Shown here: positions 36,312 to 44,849 of the stretch, piece by piece
Layout of the letters: every line of letters starts with the position of its first letter
How positions within the stretch are numbered: position 1 is the first letter of the stretch
From: Enterococcus malodoratus ATCC 43197
Lineage (GTDB): Bacteria; Bacillota; Bacilli; Lactobacillales; Enterococcaceae
Direction of reading: 5' to 3'
Length of the DNA stretch: 64,000 nucleotides
Assembly: GCF_000407185.1 (NCBI RefSeq)
Contig: NZ_KE136482.1
Location: 496,001 to 560,000 of the forward strand
Translations under genes and position numbers: made by a program
The notes under the pieces: model-generated
Told to the model about the DNA's origin: nothing
Database searches by the model: none
Seen by the model: only the letters and a program-made list of their open reading frames with translations

Positions 36312-37385
36312 CTACGCAAAGTCGGACTGGCAAAATTGCTTCAACTCTTCTTCCCCTAATACCACACGCTCTGCCCCTTTTGATAGAGCGATCATCTCGT
36401 GTTCCCCCGGCACGGCGATGATCGGCGCGATAAATCCGACTCGTTTTTGTAATTCTTCAACAACCATTTGCGAATAAGCCACGCCACCAGTCAAGGCAAT
36501 TCGATCGACAACGCCGTTCGTTACCGTTGCAATGCTCCCGATGCCTTTAGCAATCTGATAAATATAGCCGTCGTAAACTGTTTTTAACTCTTCATCGCCA
36601 GCCAAGACCCGCTCTTCGATCTTTCTGGCATCGCTCGTTCCCGCGTAAGATTTCAAACCGCCTTCCCGTTTGTAAAGTCGCAGCATTTCTTTTAAAGAAC
36701 GTTCGTAACACAGCGGCATCAAGTATTTCAACGGCAAACCGCCTGTCCGCTCCGTTGAAAATGGGCCTTCATCATCCGAGATCAGGTCGATCATTTTACC
36801 ATTCTGATGAATACTGATCGTATTTCCGCCGCCTAAATGGGCAACGATCAATACTGAATTGTGATAATCTAGACCTTCTTCTCGTGCAACCTTCATTGCC
36901 ACCGCCCGCATGTTTAAGGCATGACCAATACTCTTTCGCTCAATTCCTTTTAAGCCTGAAATCCGCGCCACGTCTTCAAATTCATCCACCGAGACGGGAT
37001 CATAAATCAAAGCAATCGTTTTTTCGTTGCCTTGTTCTTTAATTTCATTAGCCAAAATAGCGCCCAAATTCGAAGGATGTTCGATCTGAGTCACATTTTT
37101 TAAATAATCGATCATCTCAGCGTTCACTTCATAAGCTCCCGATGAAACCGGCGGCAAGCTTCCACCCCGTCCCGCAACGGCGTCTAGTTCCTTAGGGTCG
37201 ATTCCTTCCTCTTTCATAAACGCCAATAGGATATCTCGGCGAAACTCCATTTGATCAACAACATTCTGAAATTTCCGAATCTCTTCTGTTGAGTGAGAAA
37301 TCCCCTGTTCTTTGACGATTTCTCCATCCACATAATAGGAAACCTTGGTCGAAGTCGATCCGGGATTAATTGCTAAAATTTTCAT
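36312..37385 (-). CDS. buk: Butyrate kinase
   Basis: A 357-residue ASKHA-fold kinase: ILAINPGSTSTKVSYY is the N-terminal phosphate motif, AHLGGGNTISIH the second, and GGVAYSQ and AVPGEHEMIALSKGA the C-terminal adenosine region. It makes ATP from butyryl-phosphate or a branched/short acyl phosphate. It follows ptb by 6 nt. In E. faecalis ptb-buk head a branched-chain keto acid dehydrogenase cluster; here no bkd genes are present and an acylating aldehyde dehydrogenase takes that place. Confidence 0.93.
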   Translation of the reverse strand: MKILAINPGSTSTKVSYYVDGEIVKEQGISHSTEEIRKFQNVVDQMEFRRDILLAFMKEEGIDPKELDAVAGRGGSLPPVSSGAYEVNAEMIDYLKNVTQIEHPSNLGAILANEIKEQGNEKTIALIYDPVSVDEFEDVARISGLKGIERKSIGHALNMRAVAMKVAREEGLDYHNSVLIVAHLGGGNTISIHQNGKMIDLISDDEGPFSTERTGGLPLKYLMPLCYERSLKEMLRLYKREGGLKSYAGTSDARKIEERVLAGDEELKTVYDGYIYQIAKGIGSIATVTNGVVDRIALTGGVAYSQMVVEELQKRVGFIAPIIAVPGEHEMIALSKGAERVVLGEEELKQFCQSDFA

Positions 37386-37391
37386 CTGCGA

Positions 37392-38285
37392 TCACCTCTT
37401 GCTGCAATACATAGCGACTAGAATCGAGTATGCTTTTTCTTCTTCAGTTGACCCGCGAGACACCATAACGATCGGTACGCTGGCCCCCATGATCAATCCG
37501 GCCATCTTCGCACCGGCCAAAATTGTTAAACTTTTTCCTAAAACATTCATTGTCGTGATGTCTGGCCCTACGACGATATCAGTGTCTCCGGCAACTGGAC
37601 TATCATAATGCTTGATTGCCGCGACTTCTTTGCTTAATGAAAGATCCAATGAGATCGGACCATCGATCCAGCAGCTATCTGGTGCTTCAGCTTGGATTTC
37701 CTGCATAATTTCTTCTGCCTCTACACTAGAAGAAATTTTTGGATTGACTTTTTCCGCCGCCGCTAACAACCCGACCTTTGGCTTTGCGATTCCGATTTTA
37801 TTCATTACTTCGATACCGTGCTGAATCAGAATTTTCTTATCCGCCTTACTTGGGGCGGTCACCATACCGCCATCGGTTGTCAGTAATAATTTGTGGTAAG
37901 CAGGTATCTCATTTAACGCCACATGGCTCAACAGCCCACTTTTGGCGATTCCATTTTCACGGTCAACCACTGCTTTTAAGAAGGTCCGAGTTTGAATATG
38001 CCCCTTCATCAAAAAGTCGATCTCCTTTTTCTGAACCATCTCTACACCGATTGAAGCGCACGCTTCTTCTGTATCTGCGGCAACAATTCGAGCAGAAAAA
38101 TCGAATTTTGCTAGTATTCCCGTTATTTTTTCCTTGTCGCCAATCAAAATCGGCTCCAAAAAGTCTCTGACCTTTTCATTAAAGACCGCTTGAATGGTAA
38201 CTTCATCATTGGCGCAAACGACTCCGATTCGGATCTTTTCATCACTGGAAAAATTTGTCAGCAATTCATCAAATTTTTGCATCAT
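37392..38285 (-). CDS. ptb: Phosphate butyryltransferase
   Basis: A 297-residue protein of the PTA/PTB fold. GVVCANDEVTIQAVFNEKVRDF, KGHIQTRTFLKAVVDRENG and SGLLSHVALNEIPAYHKLLLTTDGGM are family signatures, and VAGDTDIVVGPDITTMNVLGKSL completes the CoA site. It converts acyl-CoA and phosphate to acyl-phosphate. The first codons are ambiguous: GTG at 38291 or ATG at 38285/38282; 38285 is chosen for its spacing to TTAGGTG. It almost touches the upstream aldehyde dehydrogenase. Confidence 0.92.
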   Translation of the reverse strand: MMQKFDELLTNFSSDEKIRIGVVCANDEVTIQAVFNEKVRDFLEPILIGDKEKITGILAKFDFSARIVAADTEEACASIGVEMVQKKEIDFLMKGHIQTRTFLKAVVDRENGIAKSGLLSHVALNEIPAYHKLLLTTDGGMVTAPSKADKKILIQHGIEVMNKIGIAKPKVGLLAAAEKVNPKISSSVEAEEIMQEIQAEAPDSCWIDGPISLDLSLSKEVAAIKHYDSPVAGDTDIVVGPDITTMNVLGKSLTILAGAKMAGLIMGASVPIVMVSRGSTEEEKAYSILVAMYCSKR

Positions 38286-38291
38286 TTTCAC

Positions 38292-39632
38292 CTAATCCCA
38301 TGGATTGCCGTCATGTTTTGGTGGAATCGGCATCGCAATTCGCGAGATATTGATCAAGTGTGTATAGGTCAAATTCTCGGAAATGATATTGTTTCCCCAA
38401 GAACCGCAGCCAAGAGAAACAGTCGGGTTCAATCCGTTTGCCGGTGAACCTCCCGCATCGATCGTTGGTTGATTGATCACTAATCGACTGACCGGTAATA
38501 CTTCTCCGGCGTATACTTGATGCTCTTTAGTATGACTAAACAGACCAGCTGAGTGTCCTGAACCTTCTAATAGTAAGTTTTCTCTAGCAAAAGCGACTGC
38601 CTCTTCAAAAGAGTCGTAGCTTTTCAGTGCTAAAACAGGTGCCATTTTTTCTTTGCAGAATAATTCAGCCTTGCCGACTGCATCTACTTTTACCGCAATG
38701 ATTTGACTATCCGCAGGGATCTCTACGCCTGCTTCATCCGCAATCACTTTAGGATCTTGTCCGATCATCGCTGGATTTGCTTTTCCATCAATAAAAAGTG
38801 TGTCGCGCAACTTAGCCAATTCAGCTTGATCAGTAATGACTGCTGCTTGTTTGCCTCGTAAAGCTTCAAGTACTTCGGTTTCTTTCTCCACTGGATAGAT
38901 CAAACTTTGTTGGCAAGCACAAACAATTCCATTATCAAATGAACGTCCGATAACGGATAACTCTGCCGCCGCCTCCACATCAAAATCACGATCCAAAATC
39001 GCCTGAACATTTCCTGGTCCTACGCCATAAGCCGGATGACCGCTGGAATAAGCCGATTTCACCAAGCCTGGACCACCGGTAGCAACGATCAAGTCGACAG
39101 ATTTCATTAGCTCTTGTGACAATTCGATACTCGGCTCTTCAATCACCTGCAGCAAATCTCTTGGTGCTCCAACACTGACAAGTGCTTCACGCATCAGTTC
39201 AATCGTTTCCTTCGTGGTCTTTTTTGAACGCGGATGAGGGGATACGATCATGGCATTCTTGCCTTTTAGTGCCATCAAGCCGTTGCCTAATGGGGTAATG
39301 GTCGGATTAGTCGTCGGAGTTACTGAACCGATCACTCCGCGCGGATGCGCAATTTCAATCAAGCCTTCCTCAGGAATCTCTTTGATTACACCTACAGATG
39401 GTTTATTTTTCAAACTAGCAAAAATATTGGTCGCCATTCCTTGGTTTTTACCGATCTTATGATCCAACCGTCCCAATCTTGTCTCTTCAATCGCCAACAC
39501 AGCCAATGGTTCTGCTTGATCAAAAACTGCCTTTGAAATTACATAAAGCATCTCATCTACTTGCGCCTGATCATACCCGCTGATTTTCTCCATTGCGACA
39601 CGTGCCTGCTGTACCATTTCCTCAATTGTCAT
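38292..39632 (-). CDS. CoA-acylating aldehyde dehydrogenase
   Basis: A 446-residue stand-alone acylating aldehyde dehydrogenase (EutE/PduP/AdhE N-domain relatives). PTTNPTITPLGNGLMALKGKNAMIVSPHPRSKK, GGPGLVKSAYSSGHPAYGVGPGNV and the nucleophile in NGIVCACQQS are present. It oxidises an aldehyde with CoA and NAD to acyl-CoA. It lacks the iron alcohol dehydrogenase half of AdhE. First gene of a five-gene operon whose promoter bears a cre site and a palindromic operator. No microcompartment shell genes are nearby. Confidence 0.88.
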   Translation of the reverse strand: MTIEEMVQQARVAMEKISGYDQAQVDEMLYVISKAVFDQAEPLAVLAIEETRLGRLDHKIGKNQGMATNIFASLKNKPSVGVIKEIPEEGLIEIAHPRGVIGSVTPTTNPTITPLGNGLMALKGKNAMIVSPHPRSKKTTKETIELMREALVSVGAPRDLLQVIEEPSIELSQELMKSVDLIVATGGPGLVKSAYSSGHPAYGVGPGNVQAILDRDFDVEAAAELSVIGRSFDNGIVCACQQSLIYPVEKETEVLEALRGKQAAVITDQAELAKLRDTLFIDGKANPAMIGQDPKVIADEAGVEIPADSQIIAVKVDAVGKAELFCKEKMAPVLALKSYDSFEEAVAFARENLLLEGSGHSAGLFSHTKEHQVYAGEVLPVSRLVINQPTIDAGGSPANGLNPTVSLGCGSWGNNIISENLTYTHLINISRIAMPIPPKHDGNPWD

Positions 39633-39655
39633 TTTCTCAAGCTCCTTTCATTTTT

Positions 39656-39673
39656 ACATACACGAGTGTATGT
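39656..39673. promoter_or_regulatory. Palindromic operator, probably for the adjacent TetR regulator
   Basis: ACATACAC-GA-GTGTATGT is an inverted repeat with eight-base arms, placed about +15 to +32 of the predicted aldehyde-operon transcript. Arm sequence and spacing fit TetR-family operators. The TetR gene next door is the obvious candidate. Confidence 0.65.
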
Positions 39674-39687
39674 TTCTAACAACCTCA

Positions 39688-39716
39688 ATATACTCAAGTT
39701 ATGTAAGCGCTGCCAA
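39688..39716 (-). promoter_or_regulatory. Promoter of the aldehyde/acyl-phosphate operon with overlapping cre
   Basis: TTGGCA (39711-39716), 17-nt spacer, GTATAT (39688-39693) on the minus strand. A cre-like sequence, TGTAAGCGCTGCCA (39702-39715), covers the -35 box, so CcpA would repress during growth on preferred sugars. Confidence 0.65.
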
Positions 39717-39721
39717 TTTAG

Positions 39722-39766
39722 TGAAAAAAAGAACTTGTTCGCAAAATGTTGCTGCAAACAAGTTCT
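39722..39766 (-). terminator. Intrinsic terminator of the TetR gene
   Basis: GAACTTGTT (39731-39739) pairs with AACAAGTTC (39757-39765), followed on the minus strand by T-rich 39722-39730. It insulates the TetR gene from the downstream operon promoter. Confidence 0.8.
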
Positions 39767-39774
39767 TCTTTTTT

Positions 39775-40353
39775 TTAAGCGTTCTTAAAAATAATCGTAA
39801 TACTGCGTTTGATAGCCTCCGGTGTGTAATTTTTTGTCACCTCTTCTGGTGTACCAGATCCATACATTCCTTCAAAATAATTGTATAGCATACTTGAAAT
39901 AGCCGCCGCATCATTCTCAGTTAACCCTTCATTTCTCAGTCCCGTTAGAAAGAAATTATATAGTCGAGCCCGGGTTTCGCGAAAATTCTCCAACAGCTCG
40001 GAAAATTCTGGATAAACCTCTAACGTTTTCAACGACTGCTGCATGAATTTGAATCCTATTTGATTATGTGACGGTACAATCAGTATTTGTACGACTTTTT
40101 CTTTGAATTCCAAACTTTCGGAAAGCATGATTTCTCTTTTTTCGTCTTTGATTTTTTCGATCGTCATACGAACAACTTCCCCAAAAATTTCCGATTTATT
40201 TTTGAAGTGCCAGTAAGCAGCTCCGCGGCTGACATTTGCATCTTTTGATATTTTGTCTAAAGAAGTATTTTCAAACCCTACTTCATAGAAATTTTGAAAG
40301 GCGGTTTCCAATAATCGCTGCTTCGTTAATAAGCTGTCTTGCTTCCGTTTCAT
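39775..40353 (-). CDS. TetR/AcrR family regulator, probable controller of the aldehyde operon
   Basis: A 192-residue TetR protein: HTH at ~10-52 (RLLETAFQNFYEVGFENTSLDKI, ANVSRGAAYWHFKNKSEIFGEV), C-terminal region like the AcrR/TtgR group. The start at 40353 is preferred over 40359 because GGGAGAG is then 8 nt upstream. It is terminated separately from the operon but adjacent and co-oriented, with a perfect palindrome at the operon promoter. A different palindrome (TCAGA-TAGAT-TCTGA, 40384-40398) is in its own upstream region. Confidence 0.87.
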   Translation of the reverse strand: MKRKQDSLLTKQRLLETAFQNFYEVGFENTSLDKISKDANVSRGAAYWHFKNKSEIFGEVVRMTIEKIKDEKREIMLSESLEFKEKVVQILIVPSHNQIGFKFMQQSLKTLEVYPEFSELLENFRETRARLYNFFLTGLRNEGLTENDAAAISSMLYNYFEGMYGSGTPEEVTKNYTPEAIKRSITIIFKNA

Positions 40354-40383
40354 TGTCATCTCTCCCAGTATAAAAAAACAAGA

Positions 40384-40398
40384 TCAGATAGATTCTGA
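40384..40398. promoter_or_regulatory. Palindrome upstream of the TetR gene
   Basis: TCAGATAGATTCTGA has five-base inverted arms and lies about 30 nt upstream of the TetR start. It differs from the operator at 39656-39673, so it may bind another regulator or be coincidental. Confidence 0.3.
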
Positions 40399-40547
40399 CT
40401 TATTTTTGAAATTTTTTAGTTTCCTCATAAATTTCACGAAATCTATTAACTTGTGAAATTAGTTCTTACTTCACTCTTGCATAAAGCAACTAGATAAAAA
40501 AGAATACGATTACATTTTCACACAATTTGTCCCTTTTTAAAAGAAAA

Positions 40548-40580
40548 AAATGCTGCCGAGTAAATCACTCGACAGCATTT
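40548..40580. terminator. Intrinsic terminator of the NlpC/P60 gene
   Basis: ATGCTGCCGAGT (40550-40561) pairs with ACTCGACAGCAT (40567-40578) with one mismatch, then T run on the minus strand (40542-40550). Confidence 0.78.
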
Positions 40581-40595
40581 GATTGATAGATAGTC

Positions 40596-42536
40596 TTATT
40601 TCATTGGTGGAATGACTGCCAATAATCCGTTGCTCAAGGTAACATAGATTGAGGCAGCAGTCGGCAAGGCTTCCGTTGAAGCTTTTTTCGGATTCAAAGC
40701 TGTTGCCGCTAATGCAATCAAGCTTTCTCCGCGGAAAAGATTGACGAATTGCTTCGTTGACATAACTTGCGGGATACGCGGGCTGTGGATAAGACTTGCA
40801 ATCAACTTCGATTGGATTCGATCGTTCGCATCAAACGTTGTTTTTGTTGCTTTGATTTCTGGTCCAGTCGTTTTTTCTTTCGCGTGGTCAAACTCTGTTA
40901 AGTCATAGGCTTTGATAATTGCATTCAATTTTTCAGCATATTGCTTATCAGTGGCATAACGTCCCTGTAAATGATCGGTTGCATCTTTATAAGATTCCGT
41001 TTGATCCTTCCAAGTATCTTTGTAGAAATCAGCGTTGCCTGAAATTCCTTTTTTAAGCAGCTTCGCATAATCTTCCAACGATTCTTTATATGAAGGATAT
41101 TTTCTAAATTCAGAAGTTATTTGATAGCTAGAGCCTTCTTTATCTTGTTCTAACGTTTGGAAAGACACACCTTGATCTTTGAACTTACCTTTGATTCCAA
41201 ATAGATTGTAATTTGGTTCGCTGGCCAACGAGCTATTTCCTGAACCACTTTCTAAAATGGCTTGGGCAATCATTACTGAAGAATAAATGCCGTTCTTTTG
41301 TCCGATCTCACGAGAAGTTTCCCCGATTTTTTTGATAAATTGATCGGTCGTTTGATTTTTGTTGAAAATAAATGGCTGATCCGTACTATATTCACCAAAG
41401 GCATTCGATAAAGAACCGGTTGCTTTTGGTAAGCCGGCAATATTCACGCGAACAGCAAAGGTTGGCGCGAAATCACTGATGCTGCCGATTTTCACGACAT
41501 CACCTGGTTGCGGCGCATGAATATATTGTCCGTTGCCGATATAAATTGCGACGTGCGTAGTTACACTCGTTGGTGCTCCCCAGAATAATAAGTCGCCAGG
41601 CTGTGCTTCGCTGACTGGAATTTGAGTACCTGCATATTGCTGGTCTCCGGTCCAACCACCGATATTATGGCCTGTCGCATTCGCATAAACCACGTATGCT
41701 AATCCAGAACAGTCAAAAGCGTTTGGTCCCTTAGCACCCCATACATATGGTTTACCAAGATGACGATAAGCTTCCTGAACGATCGCGGTTTGAACTTCAT
41801 TACTGAAGGTAGGCGCATTTTGATTTGAAGGCACACGAACATCGGCTGGTGCTGATGATGCATCCGCTTCTGGTTGACGAGCCGCCGAATTATTGTCGAC
41901 CGGCTGTTGCGCCGCTGCATTGTTTGAATTATTCGCGGGTTGGTTCGTATTCGTATTTCCCGTGTTTTGATTTCCAGAATTGTTCGTTCCAGTATTTCCA
42001 TTAGGTTTTTCTTCAGGTTTAGGTGTCGATGGTGTTGGTTTCTCTTCCGTTTTCACTGGAGCCACTTCAACTTGAACCGAAACGTCGGCATCCGGCATTG
42101 AAAACTGTCCATTAATGTTAGCATTTGCTGAAATTGGGACTTGTGTTGCATTATTGACAAGTTTAACTTCCTTTAACTCGAAGCCCTTAGCTAATGAAAC
42201 ATAGTAATGAACCACTGTAGTAGCGATTAACCCTTGCGTTTCTAGGTATTGAAAACTAATTGAGTTGCCATTACCCAAATCAACAGGGGTATTATTTGCA
42301 ATAGGTGCTCCATCCTTTAATAGATTATATTGTTTCACTGGTTCAGGAGTTGGTGTTTCTGAACTTTCCGTACCTCCCGTACTTGAACTTTCAGTCGTTT
42401 GTTGGCTTGATGAAGTCGTAGCAGAGTTGCTAGCAACAGTACTGCTTTCTTCAGCAAAAACTTGTTGTGAAGATAAAAGAGTTGGACCAAATAACGTTCC
42501 CAACGCTAATAAACTTACAATTTTATTGTACTTCAC
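40596..42536 (-). CDS. Secreted peptidoglycan hydrolase: NlpC/P60 plus glucosaminidase domains
   Basis: A 646-residue exported protein. A signal peptide (to about QQVFAEES, residue 30) is followed by a Ser/Thr stalk, a ~85-residue beta domain (YNLLKDGAPIANN onward) and a Pro/Asn/Gly-rich linker. The NlpC/P60 domain at ~245-370 has catalytic Cys in AFDCSGLAYV and His in THVAIYIG and YIHAPQ. A glucosaminidase (GH73-like) domain at ~395-550 contains MIAQAILESGSGNS (catalytic Glu) and NLFGIKGKF. Cleaving both peptide and glycan bonds, it probably acts in cell separation. A ~95-residue tail of unknown role follows. Monocistronic. Confidence 0.9.
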   Translation of the reverse strand: MKYNKIVSLLALGTLFGPTLLSSQQVFAEESSTVASNSATTSSSQQTTESSSTGGTESSETPTPEPVKQYNLLKDGAPIANNTPVDLGNGNSISFQYLETQGLIATTVVHYYVSLAKGFELKEVKLVNNATQVPISANANINGQFSMPDADVSVQVEVAPVKTEEKPTPSTPKPEEKPNGNTGTNNSGNQNTGNTNTNQPANNSNNAAAQQPVDNNSAARQPEADASSAPADVRVPSNQNAPTFSNEVQTAIVQEAYRHLGKPYVWGAKGPNAFDCSGLAYVVYANATGHNIGGWTGDQQYAGTQIPVSEAQPGDLLFWGAPTSVTTHVAIYIGNGQYIHAPQPGDVVKIGSISDFAPTFAVRVNIAGLPKATGSLSNAFGEYSTDQPFIFNKNQTTDQFIKKIGETSREIGQKNGIYSSVMIAQAILESGSGNSSLASEPNYNLFGIKGKFKDQGVSFQTLEQDKEGSSYQITSEFRKYPSYKESLEDYAKLLKKGISGNADFYKDTWKDQTESYKDATDHLQGRYATDKQYAEKLNAIIKAYDLTEFDHAKEKTTGPEIKATKTTFDANDRIQSKLIASLIHSPRIPQVMSTKQFVNLFRGESLIALAATALNPKKASTEALPTAASIYVTLSNGLLAVIPPMK

Positions 42537-42892
42537 ATCTATACCTCATTTCCGATTTAAATATATTTCTATATATAATTATTTTCCTTAATTACTTACT
42601 ATAATATCATTAATTCGAAAGCATGTCTAAAGAGTCGACCATAGTTCATAAAATCTTCAAGATTATCAGAAATCGATAAAATTAATTGCTTTTTCGCTCA
42701 GCATTTTCGTTTTAAACTGCTGTCAAATCAACGATATCGGGACATAAAAATTAGTAATAGACTCAGCAAATTTCATTTTATAGTTTCCTCCTTCTAGTAT
42801 GAAATCAATTATTTAATAGCATATTTAAAATGTGAATGGTTTTTATTAACCTAATTGAATACTTTTATTTATAAAACATACGCATAAAATCA
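42537..42892 (-). promoter_or_regulatory. Long upstream region of the NlpC/P60 gene
   Basis: About 350 AT-rich bases without a gene. A block at 42674-42708 resembles 6779-6810 upstream of the sortase-like gene, including a nearby TTATTTTATGA-type element, suggesting a shared regulatory input for the two surface proteins. Confidence 0.35.
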
Positions 42893-42940
42893 AAAAAATC
42901 TGGAAATATCAGCGACAAACTGATATTTCCAGATTTTTTT
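42893..42940. terminator. Bidirectional intrinsic terminator
   Basis: TCTGGAAATATCAG (42899-42912) pairs perfectly with CTGATATTTCCAGA (42920-42933), with T runs on both strands. It ends the small gene at 43075-43416. Confidence 0.85.
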
Positions 42941-43074
42941 TATCATAAGCGAATGCAAACAGCGTCGTCTCATCCGCTTCTCTACTATAAAACTTTCGAA
43001 AAAATTCTTAGTAAAGCGGTTATCTTATCAAATTGAACATCATCCAAACGGTGATCATTTAGATCTGCTCAATA

Positions 43075-43416
43075 TTACGCCTGTTCTTTGACAATTTTTT
43101 GCATCAATTTTGAAATTGATCGTTCATGGAAATGGGTCATTCGCACACTTTCGCCATTTTCCGTCTGCCAGATTTTATTTTCATAGAAGCCCACGGTATC
43201 CCGTTTTCCATCCATTAATTCCTTGGCATAACCTAACACTAGACGAATCGCTTCACGTGTTGGTTCATCACTCTTGAAATATCCTGGATAGCTGCGCAAA
43301 TATTCTTCGAGATCACTATTTCTTGAGACTTTCCAATCTTCAATAAAATCTTCTAAGGCTGTAACTACATTGCTCGTTTGAATCTCCCATAATGATATAT
43401 CCACTTGATTCTCCAT
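43075..43416 (-). CDS. Hypothetical protein (113 aa)
   Basis: A small soluble acidic protein (ALEDFIEDWKVSRNSDLEEYL, AIRLVLGYAKELMDGKRD, MTHFHERSISKLMQKIV), predicted helical, without signal peptide or known motif. GAGGTATC precedes the ATG, and a terminator lies downstream, so it is likely expressed. No family recognised; nothing in the neighbourhood indicates a role. Confidence 0.6.
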   Translation of the reverse strand: MENQVDISLWEIQTSNVVTALEDFIEDWKVSRNSDLEEYLRSYPGYFKSDEPTREAIRLVLGYAKELMDGKRDTVGFYENKIWQTENGESVRMTHFHERSISKLMQKIVKEQA

Positions 43417-43650
43417 AATGATACCTCCATTTTTGAATCCCTCTACATATAGTTATTATAAAGTGTTTTCATTTTAAATGGCTGAGATATCCGCAAATTT
43501 TTTATTAAAAAATATGTTTGGGTTTCTAAAGTTAAAAGTAAACCCTAATTAATTAAAGTTTACCGTTTTATTCTTTGTCAGTGGATTTAACTTCTTATTG
43601 TATAAAATTTCAGTTATACTAGTACTAATTGATTGATAAGGATGATTTTT

Positions 43651-44811
43651 ATGCTAACTATTTTAATAAATAAGATTACCGAACGCTGGAAAGGAAACAA
43701 GCGGACCAGCGTTGGAATTTTGGCAGGAATTCTGGGGTTGATTTCAAACCTCATTCTATTCCTTGCCAAATTTTTTATCGGCTCACTTTCCGGCAGTGTC
43801 TCGATTATGGCGGATGCCATGAATAACTTGTCAGATACTGCTTCGTCGGTAATAACCCTTGCAGGGTTCAAAATCGCGGGTAAACCCGCCGATGAAGATC
43901 ACCCCTATGGACACGAACGTTTCGAATACATTAGCGGCTTCGTCATTTCCATTTTAGTCACTTATGTTGGTGTCCGTTTTTTGGACAGTTCCTTTGTCAA
44001 AATTATGCATCCAAGCAGCGTCTTGCTTTCTCCGATCGTCTATATTGTGTTGATCCTTTCTATATTAATGAAATTTTGGCAATCTCATATGTATCAGAAA
44101 CTGAGTCGCGAGATTAATTCTGATACCTTGAAGGCAACAGCGCAGGACAGTATTAATGATGTCTATACAACGATCGCCGTTTTGGTTTCGGCAATCGTTG
44201 AATGGTTCAGCGGCTGGCGAATTGATGGATACATCGGTTTCTTGATTGCTCTTTACATTATTTATTCGGGGATCAAAATGATTCTGGGCTTTATCAACGA
44301 TTTGATGGGTGTCCGTCCCCCTGAAGCAGAAGTCTTGGCGATTCGAAAACATCTCGATCATTATCCAGATATTATCGGCTACCATGATCTGCTGATTCAT
44401 AGCTATGGACCAAACAGTATCTTTGCCTCTGTTCATATTGAGGTGGATCAAGATTGGAGTCTGCCACATGCCCACGAGGTGATCGACTCAATTGAGTATG
44501 AGGTCAAAGAAAGTCTAGGCGTCGATCTGGTCTGTCATTTAGACCCCTATCCGCTTGATGATCCAGATTTTAAACGGATCGCTCCGGAGTTGAAGAAGAC
44601 GCTAAAAGACATTCATCCGCAGCTGCGATTCCATGATCTGCGCGTGGATAAAACGACGACACCAGAAACGATTTATTTTGATTTAGTTGTGCCCGAACAG
44701 CTGAAAAAGGTTAAAAATACACAGCTGCACGATCAGATCAGTCAACACTTTATCAGTCAAAGCGAACTGGCTAAACTAGTGATTACTTTTGATCGAACCT
44801 ATTTGCTATAA
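43651..44811 (+). CDS. Cation diffusion facilitator, probable manganese exporter type
   Basis: A 386-residue CDF transporter with six TM helices and a cytoplasmic domain longer than in ~300-residue Zn exporters. TM2 has NNLSD (NxxxD) in MADAMNNLSDTASS, the loop DEDHPYGHERFEYI, and TM5 has DSIND (DxxxD) instead of the HxxxD of zinc transporters. NxxxD/DxxxD is the pattern reported for Mn-CDFs such as pneumococcal MntE. The start at 43651 fits AAGGAT 7 nt upstream. It would export Mn2+ using the proton gradient. Monocistronic. Confidence 0.85.
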   Translation: MLTILINKITERWKGNKRTSVGILAGILGLISNLILFLAKFFIGSLSGSVSIMADAMNNLSDTASSVITLAGFKIAGKPADEDHPYGHERFEYISGFVISILVTYVGVRFLDSSFVKIMHPSSVLLSPIVYIVLILSILMKFWQSHMYQKLSREINSDTLKATAQDSINDVYTTIAVLVSAIVEWFSGWRIDGYIGFLIALYIIYSGIKMILGFINDLMGVRPPEAEVLAIRKHLDHYPDIIGYHDLLIHSYGPNSIFASVHIEVDQDWSLPHAHEVIDSIEYEVKESLGVDLVCHLDPYPLDDPDFKRIAPELKKTLKDIHPQLRFHDLRVDKTTTPETIYFDLVVPEQLKKVKNTQLHDQISQHFISQSELAKLVITFDRTYLL

Positions 44812-44849
44812 GAAAAAGCCTTGGTCTCGCGACCAAGGCTTTTTCAGGC
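44812..44849. terminator. Bidirectional intrinsic terminator
   Basis: AAAAAGCCTTGGTC and GACCAAGGCTTTTT flank a TCGC loop (about 44814-44845), a perfect hairpin between the convergent CDF and permease genes. It overlaps the permease stop. Confidence 0.88.

Noticed and set aside
40384-40398. Operator for the aldehyde-operon TetR in front of its own gene
   Set aside because: Its half-sites differ from the palindrome at 39656-39673, so it was listed only as a palindrome.
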